Below are positions 54,632 to 64,000 of a stretch of 64,000 nt of DNA, in pieces; the stretch's first letter is position 1, and every line of letters starts with the position of its first letter. A program made the position numbers and the translations under genes. The stretch is taken from contig KN832567.1 of the NCBI GenBank assembly GCA_000827205.1, forward strand, positions 579,189 to 643,188. Direction: 5' to 3'. Source of the stretch: Plicaturopsis crispa FD-325 SS-3. Taxonomy: Eukaryota > Basidiomycota > Agaricomycetes > Amylocorticiales > Amylocorticiaceae. Below the pieces are notes generated by a model, which did no database searches, was not told the DNA's origin, and saw only the letters and a list, made by a program, of their open reading frames with translations.

Positions 54632-57600
54632 TCACTCGACATCCCGCTCGTCCTCGTCCGCCTCCTCCTCGTATTCGTGGTCAAAATCGTCGTACTCGTC
54701 ACCAGCGAGGTCCTCGGCATCCATATCTAGCGATACATCCTCAGCATTATCGCGTGACAATGTAGGCTCAATATCATTGTCATCCACAATAAACTCGCCC
54801 CTGCCGTCGACATCTCTGTCAGTACAGTCATCGCTCTCGTCACCTGAGTCATCGCTCTCATTGCCGTCATCCTGCTGACCACTGGGCAGTGTATCGATGT
54901 CAATTCCATTTGCCATCGACGCTGCTCGGCGGGCCTCGATGACTTCGATATCATCATCTCCGACAATTGGTGAGAGTCGGCGACGTGCCTGCAGATTGCA
55001 GAAAGCCCGGTTATATTCGTGGAGTGGGTTCGTGGCGTTGTCGGTAAGCTGCTGCATGCCGGCATTCATAACGTCTACCGTGGGTGCATCGTCGTCGTCG
55101 AGAATACGGCCTTTCTCCGCGTAGACTTCGTGGTTTGATAAACTGCGCATGAGCTCGGGAATGTCATGGGTGAGGTTGAGTGTTGCGTGCCGGTTGCCTT
55201 GGTACGATCCGAAGACCATGTTCATGGAGGTGACCAGATACCGCAGAATACTCACGCAGGGGCCAATCATCCCTAGCCACTCCCACGAAGCTGAACTACC
55301 GTGGGCTTGATAAAAGTTCTACGAGAAAACAAGGATTTGATCAGCAGATGTCTAATGCACAGCAGAGAGACACACTTTAATCCAATAGTTCATGTGTTCC
55401 TGCATTAGATCGACCTCTACCCACGCGTTTGGCCGTCCGGTAGGGTTCAGCAGCCAGTTGTTGAACACAATATCCCTGATTAACAGTTGAATACAACCAT
55501 GAGACTAATGAACAGAACGGCGAATGCAAGTGAAGGCTCACCGTAAACCTTTTGGCCACACATGCGAGATGTTATGACACAGATGCAACATCTCGTGGGC
55601 GTATTTCGTCCGCCCGTTACCCCGGAAACCGATGGCCCAAGTTTTCAAGACCAGCACGACACGTCCGGAATCGCCACACTTAATGGCGTCTGTGAACTCT
55701 CGAGAAATGAGGGCGTCGCGCAGAAACAGGATGGCGTTCTCGAGAATCATGTCTCCGGCAGGGGTACATGGCTCAGCAAGTGGGTTTGCAGCCGCGGCGT
55801 TTTCCTGTGCTTGTCGTCGCCATCGCATATCCGCCACGACAGCGGAGCTTGCGTATTTGTTGACTATCTCTGCCGCGTGTTTCTCGAGAGTACCCCAAGA
55901 GCTCACAGAGTCAGCATAAGAGTCGAGAGAGCTTTGGTGTGATACGAGCAAGAGGAGATGGAGGACTCGAGCGTACAGGGACACAAATACAAGGTCACGG
56001 CACTTGCGAAAGGGAGGCAGGGACGAGAGGAGTATTGGATGGCGGTGAAGTACTGTGTTGTGGAAAGCGAGGCATCCAGGGTTCCGCGTGCCTGCATTCG
56101 GCTTGCCCCAATGCGTGACAAAAAAGCCGTGCATGTCTGCAATCTTCGCATGAAACAGGCCAGGCATCCAAACCCCCCACCCGAAACCTTCATAACCTCC
56201 CTCGTGGCCAGCACGAATGTTGACGATGGATCGGAGGCGGGCAATCGAAAGCTGGTCGCCAGCAAATATCTTGACATATCGAAGCCAACGGGAGAGCCTC
56301 TTGATCCAAAGAACATCGAAGGAGGTATCGACAAAGTTGGCATTGCCAACGATGGTTGATTCGTCGATTTCGAAGGCATTGATGGGATGAAGGGGTGTAC
56401 GATGTACCTCAATTTTCTGCGGGGTGACCGGCGTACAGCAGTCGAGGTCTTTACTGAACTTCGCAAATTTCTCGCCTCCGTGAGTGATAATGATTCGCAG
56501 TACGCAGTGAATGAGGCAGGCGTGGAAAGTCTTTGCTTCTTCCTCGTTGAGGACGATGTCTGTGATCGACAAAGGGGGTGCAGCGTCAAATGCAGTGGTC
56601 AGGTCAGCGACACGCATATCCTCGAGGCGCGCCTTCCATAAAGGCCAGATAGTTGCGCAAGTCCCGTTCTCCTGAGAATCTGTACAAAGAGTTAGGATCA
56701 TATACCCATGTAGACGGCGACACAATTACCTGTACGACCCATGATCTGCTCCGCCGCACGGAACACCATATTGATATTATCATAAACAGTCGCATAAAGC
56801 CCTGTTGCTGCCACACTACGCGCCGAGGTCATCATCGACTCAGAAAGAGTACGCAATGTGCCGGCTCGTCCGGGATGCAATAATGATGGATCCGTGACCG
56901 GAGATGCACCATCCGGAAGCCACTGGTCTGCCGCAGCAACACCCGGAGGATGGGCTGCATCGGCCGACTCAGCAGTAGTAGTACTGGTACTGGGTTGATG
57001 CGCAGGCGAAGGGGAGTGGCTACGGGAGGCGGACGCATTGCTTGGTGACGGAGAACGGCTGCGGTTAGATCGTTTTTTGTGTCGAGTCTTTTTCCGAGGC
57101 TTGGCTGTAAGATTGCTATAACTCTCCGCAAGACCCAGGTGCGAAACGACAGTCATCGATTGACGCTGGGTTCCTGTCGCGAAGAAGTATAAACCCATAA
57201 TTCGCTTGACAAAGTTGTTGGCATAGCTGTATTCCCCCAATAACTGTAGGGCAGCGGATGTAACAACCTAGTCGATGCGACAGGTCAGAATAAGGAATGA
57301 GTAGAAACAAGAATAGCTCACCATTGATTTTTTGAGCATCCGTGCTGGCGTTGCGGACTTGAGCTGCCTCACGGAAGTCGCAAATGAATTTAGAATGGAC
57401 ATGGTCACGGATGCTGAGTCCATGAGACGATCGTGTATCTTGGTCATGTCAAAGTCCTGGACAAATTTCGCATTGATGGGTCGCGTAATGGTCTGTAAAT
57501 ATTGCACGTCTGTAAACGCCTTGGCCTCGCTGCGAACCGCTCGCGCAGTGTAGTCAACTGCCCAATCGTGGACTTGCTTTCGTGCCGCTGGAGTATTCTC

Positions 57601-58227
57601 CTTCGATGCCCACAGGTCAAGGATCCGGCGCGCTGTACCGCGTGTCCTGAAAAACCCTTCCCATCGCGTCTTGGCATTCTTGTATACGGGATCAAAGACG
57701 TGGAGCATAAGGTCCCCGATTGTCAACCTGCGGGAGGCCAGACTCTCGAGGACGCTGTCTAGGAAGGAGATTTTTTCGCGCTCGACACGATTGGCATTCT
57801 CCACGGCCTGAAGTGCCTTGGCCCGATCATTAACGGCGCGCTGGATCTGGGCGTCCGCGAAGGTCTGTGCTCGCTTGCGCACAGATTTCCGCTGCCTAGC
57901 AGCTGCCCGTTCGTCTTTAGTGCCCCTAATTGGACTGCTGATTACGATGCCGTCACTAGATAATGGGGGTGGCGAAGAGTTTCGAGGGCGCCCAATATGC
58001 GAGGCTGAGTGCGGCTCGGCAGGACTAGCGGGACGACCATGGGGGAATGTAGGTGATGGCGGTGGTGAATACGGGTGGAGTGTGCTGAAGGGGCTGAAGC
58101 TGAGTAGTGCTGGAATTGGCGTCAAAGATTGTGCGCCATTGTCCAATGCATCGCCATCGTCGGAGGCGTTGTCACCGTCATCGTCAAATGCGAGTAACGC
58201 GAACCGGTTGCTATTCGGGGTGGACAT
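54632..58227 (-). CDS. DUF6589-like protein of the transposon, candidate transposase
   Basis: Five exons (58227-57322, 57267-56730, 56679-55542, 55475-55376, 55318-54632) sum to 3,369 nt, giving 1,122 residues. Start MSTPNSNRFALLAF. Layout: a disordered N-terminus with Pro/Ser and a basic coiled stretch (residues 1-170); a helical part; a Ser/Arg-rich linker; then the core with FEIDESTIVGN (about 585), FAGDQLSIARLRSI (about 623), WMPGLFHAKIADMHGFF, THWGKPNAGTRNPG, KYAHEMLHLCHN (about 845), LNPTGRPNAWVEVDLMQEHMNYWIK (about 875) and YQAHGSSASWEWL; and a very acidic tail. The core resembles, from memory, the agaricomycete family annotated DUF6589. The conserved Asp/Glu/His set could form a nuclease site; that is inference. 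Confidence 0.75.
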
Positions 58228-58364
58228 ATTGAACAGGGAAAATTGTGAGGGGAAGGAAGAAAAGGCTTGCAGGTCGGGGCGGCGCGCACGTAGCACGTGC
58301 TCGGATGCCAGTCAGGAATTAAATTCTACGACGTTCGATCTTGTAACCTCCACCAGAAATATCT
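58228..58364. promoter_or_regulatory. divergent promoter inside the element
   Basis: Only 137 bp separate the two start codons of the element's genes, so both must be driven from this stretch. No clear TATA box was seen. Confidence 0.45.
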
Positions 58365-60830
58365 ATGGCGCCCATTCCGCAGGGCTACCTGGCCCGCCGT
58401 GCAGAGAGAAGACAGTCGTCGCAGGAACGAAAGGAGAGTCTCCCCAAAAAGACATCTCTCACGGCAAAAGACCTCGAGGGCCTCGGCGAGCTCGTGAAGT
58501 CGAAATTTGGGCTCAAATACGACCTCAGGCAGTTTCAGGTGGATGCTGTCGAGGCGCAGTTGATGCAGAAGGATGTGCTCGTCCACGCAGGGACGGGACT
58601 TGGGAAAACAGCTATTGCAGCAGGCCCGCATGCACACCCAAGTGCGAAAGGCAAGGTCACGATAATGGTCTCACCACTGCTTGCCCTGCACGATGAAATG
58701 GTTAGTTCATTTCCATGCGGGCAATATTACAGCACACTCACAAGACTGTGGTCAGGCAGAGACATTTGCGTCCGAGTTTGGCTTGAAAGCGACGGCAGTA
58801 AACAGCTCGAATGGGGGCTGTAAACCAGAAGTGCTAAAGGTAAGATTGATTATAGTGTATAGGGCAATACAAAGAACTCACCGACGTGCATAGCAAATTG
58901 TTTCCGGAGACTGGCAGATAGTGATGATATCCCCCGAGATGCTGGTATCCCGGCGATTTACGCGAGAGGTGCTGAAGAATGCGGAGTTCTCCCAGCGTAT
59001 CCTCTCTGTCGTAATAGACGAGGCTCATGTAGTCTCCCACTGGGGCGACTCCTTCCGCAAGAAGTACGGAGAGCTTGGCAAAGTGCGAGCATTCCTTCCC
59101 CGGTCAACCCCGTTTGTCGCGCTCTCAGCGACGTTGGCTGCACGGGTGCGGCATGATGTCTTGACGAAACTACAATTCCACAAAACAAATTACGTTAATA
59201 TCGATGTCGGGAACGACCGCGCCAATGTCTCCATTGTCGTGCGCGGGATACAACATCCAATCAACACTTACGCGGACCTCGACTTCATCATCAACAAGCT
59301 TGTGGAAAACCCATCCGACATCCCAAAGACTTTCGTGTATTGCGATAACATCGCCGTTGGGGTCGAAATCATTGACCACTTGACCGCGCTTCTACCCGAG
59401 CGATTTCGTAACGCGGGGTTGATTCGACCGTATAATGCGGCCTTCTCAGGAAAGTACCGGAAGAAAGTCATGAGTTTGTTTCGGGATGGATCTGTGCGGA
59501 TAATGGTCTGCACGGATGCAGCAGGAATGGTCAGTCGGCAACACCCAAAAGAACAGTTGTATAACTAACTGGTTTATAGGGTTGCAATATCCCCGACATC
59601 GACGTTGTTGTACAGTGGAAGATGCCTGGGTCCGTCTCAACTTTTGTCCAGCGAGCGGGACGTGCGGGACGAGGGGCGGGGACTAAAGGCTTGGCGGTTC
59701 TGCTGGTGGAGCAGTCAGTGTACGGCGTGGATCCGGCGGAGATCAAGCATGTCCCACCTGCAGGAGGAAAGGGCAAGAAACAGAAGGGGAAGACCGGGAC
59801 TGAGCCTGTCTCTGCGAGCGATGCAAAGAAGAGGGCGGCTGCAAAGAAAGCGCGGGCTGTGGCACGAGGGGCGAAGCGAGGATCTAGGGATGGTACCGAT
59901 GACGACAAATACACGCGCGATGCACCACCTCTGCAGGCAGACGCTGTCGACGAAGGTCTTGCTGTGTTGGCGCAAACAGGATTCTGTCGCCGTGCCGTGC
60001 TAACTGAGGTCTACGCGAACGGGCCATTCGGTAAGATGCGAGCTTTAGAGCAACTAAATCAAATCCACTGACCATCGACTCGAATAGAAACCGATCCTAA
60101 GCTGCGGATTGTCCCTTGCTGCGACCTCTGCGATCCGAAATTACTTGATAGGACGCGTCCAGGGATACCTCCCACTCCAATGCGTCAGACGCGGCTGAAG
60201 AAGGGCATGCCGTGCGCGATGGTGCAATCCGCATTGCACGCGTGGCGAATGTCGGTATGTCGCCGTGACTTCGCGCATGCCCTATTCTCTGGGCCATCCA
60301 TCTTGAAAGACGAAACGCTCGACCTCTTGTCATCGGTGGGCCCGTTTGATTCTCGCGCAAAGCTGCAAAAAGTGTTAGGTCAACAATGGGACTGGGAGGC
60401 AAAATACGGCGACGAGCTTTTCGAGGTATTGGTAAAGATTGACATACCTCCATTGGTCGTGAAACCACGGGCGCTGCGAGGGACGAAGCGCGGGCCACCA
60501 GATGATACAAGCGAAACGGGTGTTCCAGCGTCGTCGAGGGCAAGAGGAAAGGCGAAGGCGAAGACAACTGCACCGACGGCGTCTTGCTCTGACTCGAACC
60601 TGGCAGATGGGAATGCAGTGGAAAAGAACAAAAGTTACGTACCAAGTTCTGATTCTCAGGCAACGAGGCCGGCCTCGCAGCCTGAGGTTAACGGGCAGAG
60701 GAACGTCTTACACGACCACAGCGGACCCCACGCCAGCGCTAGTAGTGGGAGCTCGTTCATGTCGTTCTCCCTGGATGCAGATACTTGGATGGCCAACCGT
60801 GTTGTACAACCTAAAGAATATAACCTTTGA
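58365..60830 (+). CDS. RecQ-like superfamily 2 DNA helicase of the transposon
   Basis: Five exons (58365-58700, 58756-58839, 58894-59529, 59580-60030, 60088-60830) sum to 2,250 nt, giving 749 residues. ATP-driven 3'-5' DNA unwinding is expected. Motif 0 RQFQVDAVEAQL; Walker A GTGLGKT (76-82); MVSPLLALHDEM; VMISPEML; Walker B DEAH (about 182); motif III ALSAT; KTFVYCDN; motif V CTDAAGMGCNIPDI; motif VI QRAGRAGRG (about 376). After the helicase core come a Lys/Ala-rich insert and a Cys pair motif (CCDLCD) like a RecQ zinc-binding region, then a Ser/Thr-rich tail. All motif residues are intact. It starts 137 bp from the divergent DUF6589-like gene. Confidence 0.88.
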
Positions 60831-60884
60831 GAGGAATCCAAATCGTGCATTTGTCTTGTTAGTTGTGTGCTAAACGATAGAGTC

Positions 60885-60995
60885 CCACTTGAAATATACC
60901 TCCGAGTCCGAGATCATTGTATTGAACGACGCGTTGAGTCTAACTTGAAGATATACCTCCGAGATAGTCTTGAACGCCGCGTCTTGTTGCAATAA
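60885..60995. repeat. short direct repeats near the right end of the element
   Basis: CTTGAA(G)ATATACCTCCGAG occurs at about 60889 and 60944, and TTGAACG-CGCG at about 60922 and 60971: two copies of a roughly 50-bp unit downstream of the helicase gene. Confidence 0.65.
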
Positions 60996-61226
60996 TTGCC
61001 GCGCGCATGTCAGAAATTGTCTCTCACGTTGAAGTGTTCAGTTTCAGCGAGAAAAAAGTGTTTTTTTGGCCTATAGTAATCGCATCCTTGGCACTCGGGG
61101 AACATTTCGGTATATACAAGTTCGAAACAAAATTTGAGCTATGAAGCATGTTTCGACGAAAAATCGCAAGTGCTCTGTCACCGCTGGCGCGGAAATCGAC
61201 TTCACGCCAAAACCGTGCCCAGTAGC

Positions 61227-61301
61227 ACCAGTCCGCTCGCAAGCTCGCGCCCGTCCTTCCCGTTTTGTCTTAGGGCGCACGTGACTTGCGAGCGGACTGG
61301 T
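61227..61301. repeat. right subterminal hairpin of the element
   Basis: Perfect 17-bp arms ACCAGTCCGCTCGCAAG (61227-61243) and its complement (61285-61301), loop 41 bp. The core CCAGTCCGCT resembles CCAGCCGCT of the left hairpin. Confidence 0.85.
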
Positions 61302-61311
61302 TACGAGTCTA

Positions 61312-61322
61312 GACTTTGTATA
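61312..61322. repeat. target-site duplication, right copy
   Basis: GACTTTGTATA, identical to 54115-54125. Confidence 0.85.
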
Positions 61323-62361
61323 TGAAGCAAAAATCGTTCACCTAAGTGAAGACGCGAGATGTCAAAACATATGTCAAGACAACATTCTCGACGTTGACTC
61401 GCCATGGCCCAGTAGTGTTGCCTTTTTTCTTCCATACTGGGAGGGACGCCCGGTTTGATGGAATCGACACGCTTGAACTAGTCCTCCTGTTAGCCCAAAT
61501 TATGCTGAGACTATAGAATGCCGGGAGGAACGCACTTCCCGTATGTTGACGAAATCTCGCATATCCCGGGGCGCCAAATACCATGGAGGAACCACAAATA
61601 CAGCCATTTTGGAATTTGTGCATGATATTGTTGTCTGAGTCACGAGACGTCAGTGAGGACGTTCCACTGGCAATGGTAGGATACATTGAAGGGCTTACAT
61701 TCCAGTCTGCAAAAACAAATGGGGTCATATACTCATATTGTATCCCCCACGCCTTATAGCGCCAAAATCTGCACGTTGGAGCGACGGAAGGAAATAGCTG
61801 GTGATATATCGTCGTGGCGGTTTCGAGAATGGTCATCTCGGTTCGCGTGACAAGGTTTTCGTCTGATTTTAGGTACCGCAGTCCGAGAAGAGTCGCCTCT
61901 ACACGCTTGGGTAATCCTGGCGGTATTTCCTCGACGACGCCTGAGGAATATGGGGTACATGATAAGTTACGGGGGGACCAGCTTGATTGAGAGAACGTGA
62001 CCTCACCGTCGACGTGGATCGTCAAGTCTTCTCCGTTGTCCGTGTTGTAGGTGAGTTGCCGTCGCGCGATACTCTCGTTGACTACAATTCAAACTGTTGT
62101 CAGTCACTTCGTGTTCCTACAGAGGGGAACAACCTGCGGACATTGATTTATGTGGCGTTCTACCAAACATTGGTCGTATCTGTGAATTCGTTGAAGGTAG
62201 TGGTATCCTCCTGGGTGCATGTAGCCATCACGGGGATGATATTCGCTGCGACAGTCGTCCTCTGGCATCGGTGGCACATCGTTGGTGTGCACAACTATCG
62301 GTAGCAATGCTTGCTGGACATAGTCTCTGGTTGCAATATGACATGGCTCGGTGCTCGACAT
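61323..62361 (-). pseudogene. family copy D/E, 5' half cut off by a transposon
   Basis: Starts at the ATG at 62361 (MSSTEPCHIATRDYV), with a TATA box (TATAAAG) about 65-70 bp upstream. Blocks present: DYVQQALLPIVVHT; HPRDGYMHPGG; RIHRYDQ; LTIHVDG before an intron; EIPPGLPKRVEATLL; YHQLFPSVAP; YMTPFVFADWN; KMAVFVVPPWYLAPRDM; KRQHYWAM; VNDFCFIYKV, where the element begins. No other break was seen, so the insertion appears to be what disabled this copy. Confidence 0.8.
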
Positions 62362-63178
62362 GATGCCAAGCTTTGGGGGAGTATGAGTTTTGAGGATATC
62401 GTTTTGAGGATTGTCATGCTCGACTTTATACCTAGGCCAAACGCCGTGTACCTTCGCAGAACCTAAATACAAAGGAAAACAATACGATTGTCAGGATCAG
62501 AAAACGGGGAGAACAAATAGCGAAGTGCTCAACTCGGACCGACTTGTCACTGGCAGTTTCTCGAATACAACAGACGAGCAACAGACGATGTCGAATCGCC
62601 ATGACAAACAACTCCGTGTGTAGCCATATGTATCCGTGTAGATCCAAGTCGGATAATAACACTTTTTTCAAAAAGCACAATTCAGCCAGGATTCAGCGCC
62701 TGCGGCAAGCCTGAGGCTTGAGCTCGAGCTCGGTGCTGCTCGAGTTTCCGGCCGAAGGTTGTATTTTCCGCGGCTGGAGTCCATTCGCAGTGAGCATGTG
62801 AGCGGGAACGCTTTTTTGTGGCGAGTCGCGACTTCGATCGCGTCCATGGCCACCGCGTGCAAACCGCGTGAGTCTTTGGCCTTCCGCCATCTCAGTAAGA
62901 CTATTCCCGCTCGAGATTTATTAGATTCTACATGCTCGAGTATATTGGGTCTACGGTCCTAGCCGCATCTAATGCTAGGCAACAAGCAACGATGTTGGGA
63001 AAGGGCGCTTGCAAACCTCGGTCGAACGAAATTCTGCGAACACAGCCTGCTTAAGCACTACCCGTGGCAAGTCCTTGTTCGGCCAGCGCTAAGGGAGAAT
63101 CCGTTCCATTATTGGGAGCCTGAAAATGCATAGAAGGAAAACGAAATTAACCAGCCGTACGAAAAGAGCGCCACGAAA
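62362..63178. other. spacer between copies D/E and F
   Basis: Holds the D/E promoter and the 3' flank of copy F. At 63105-63121 lies the downstream acceptor with codons APNNGTDSP, as in the other copies. No other gene recognised. Confidence 0.45.
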
Positions 63179-64000
63179 TCAATGGCAAGAAAAAACGGCG
63201 TGTACGACCTCCGGGTCGTCATCAAATAGATCTTCGTACGTGCAAGGAGCCTCATCGGTGCTGAGGTGACCTTGAAATGGGGGGCAGTAACCAACTTGTG
63301 ATGGTTTCACTCCAGGGTCGTGTCCGCAAGCAGAGTGCATCCAAAACAAGAATGTTTCGAGTATCGTTGGCCACCGTGAGGTGTAACCACGCACTTCAGA
63401 AACGCAAACGTCTGCAAAATCTACGGAAAAGACGATTAGAAGAAATTCGGAGATATAAGGATAAATAGCCTATACACACCGTCCGAAAAACATCCAAACA
63501 CCCATTCCTCATATGTTGTGAAGGCGAAGTGCTGGACCTGATGCATATAACAGAAATCGTTCACCTGGTTGACGATTAATGCCGCACAGTTAATTTGCAG
63601 ACGATGCATGGCGAAGAAGACGTTTAACTTGCCAAGGCCCAATAGTGCTGACGTTTCTGCTCCATATCTGGCTCTGTGCCCGGCCGTATGAAATCCGTGC
63701 CTTTGAACTAGGTCTAACGTAAGCCCGTGTAGGATGAAACATGACTCGTAGCACGCACTGCACGTATATTGACGAAATCACGCATATCTCTTGGCGCCAA
63801 ATACCATGGCGGAACCACGAAAACAGCCATCTTGCTATTTGTAAACGATTCTGTCTCCTGTGTACAAAGTCGTAGGTAAGCAAAGATGGCTAGCGAGGAA
63901 GACATGACAGCGTACAGTCCAATCCGCGAAAATGAAAGGGATCATGTATTGGGGTTTTAACCCCCACTCTGGATGCCGCCGAAAAGTGGCATTCGGGGCA
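63179..64000 (-). CDS. uncharacterised expanded family, copy F, 5' end beyond the window
   Basis: Partial copy running off the right edge. Visible in order: KMAVFVVPPWYLAPRDMRDFVNI; KRQHYWAL; VNDFCYMHQVQHFAFTTYEEWVFGCFSDG; TSRWPTILETFLFWMHSACG; QVGYCPPFQGHLSTDE; CTYEDLFDDDPEVVHAVFSC; stop at 63179. It is closer to copy D/E than to A, B or C and stands in tandem with it, so these two are probably a late duplication. Confidence 0.65.

Larger units (their letters stand above)
54126..61311. mobile_element. 7.19-kb two-gene DNA transposon (DUF6589-like protein and RecQ-like helicase)
   Basis: Inserted in an exon of family copy D/E and flanked by an 11-bp target duplication. The two halves of the host gene continue each other in frame across the insertion (IYK/VQHF), which fixes the borders exactly. 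The ends show only weak terminal inverted similarity (GGCTCG... versus TAGACTCG...), but each carries a perfect subterminal hairpin with a related core CCAGyCCGCT. Cargo: a 1,122-residue minus-strand protein and a 749-residue plus-strand helicase, starting 137 bp apart. Both are open with spliceable introns. An 11-bp duplication is within the Mutator-like range, but neither protein looks like a MULE transposase. No superfamily is assigned. Confidence 0.85.

Noticed and set aside
54126-61311. Reading the 7.2-kb element as a Helitron because it carries a helicase
   Set aside because: The helicase is RecQ-like, not Pif1-like. There is no Rep motif, the insertion is not between A and T, and an 11-bp target duplication is present, which Helitrons do not make.
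54126-61311. Reading the element as a Mutator-like transposon from its 11-bp duplication alone
   Set aside because: Neither protein shows the MULE transposase pattern that I know, and long terminal inverted repeats are missing. The duplication length is compatible but not enough.

Overview
This is nuclear DNA of a filamentous basidiomycete, most likely an agaricomycete such as a polypore. Genes carry many 45-75 bp GT-AG introns. Products typical of the group are present: a sphingolipid C9-methyltransferase, a Skn1/Kre6-type GH16 protein, a WDR59-like protein with a C-terminal zinc module, and a GT2 wall-polymer synthase. No rRNA, CRISPR array or virus-like element was seen.

Left part (0.25-17.5 kb): an aldo/keto reductase; two divergent small heat-shock proteins, each with a perfect heat-shock element about 245 bp and a TATA box 105-125 bp upstream of its ATG, flanking an intron-bearing tRNA-Asp gene; a catalase; the U3 snoRNP protein Utp22/Nrap; and a WDR59/SEA-complex WD40 protein. 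These are ordinary housekeeping or stress genes.

17.8-27.3 kb: a 2.9-kb unit is present twice in inverted orientation around a sphingolipid methyltransferase and YIF1. Each unit carries one member of an unrecognised multi-intron gene family followed by a Pro/Gln/His-rich reading frame. The family recurs at 41.2 kb, at 53.7-54.1 plus 61.3-62.4 kb (one copy split in two), and at 63.2 kb to the window edge: five loci in 64 kb.

27.7-37.2 kb: a decayed copper amine oxidase gene and an apparently intact GH95 alpha-fucosidase gene lie divergently in a zone crowded with short tandem repeats. An intron of the oxidase, placed directly after the codon of the cofactor tyrosine, is nearly filled by a 770-bp foldback element with CACTA ends.

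37.4-52.3 kb: an NAD(P)-dependent reductase of the extended SDR type with a decayed partial copy, a small membrane protein, family copy C, the GH16 wall protein divergent from the GT2 synthase, and a small unrecognised protein.

53.7-62.4 kb: the most striking feature. Family copy D/E is interrupted by a 7,186-bp element bounded by an 11-bp target-site duplication, with a perfect subterminal hairpin at each end and two divergent, apparently intact genes: a RecQ-like helicase and a 1,122-residue protein resembling the agaricomycete DUF6589 family. It looks like a recently moved two-gene DNA transposon of a type I cannot match to a named superfamily.
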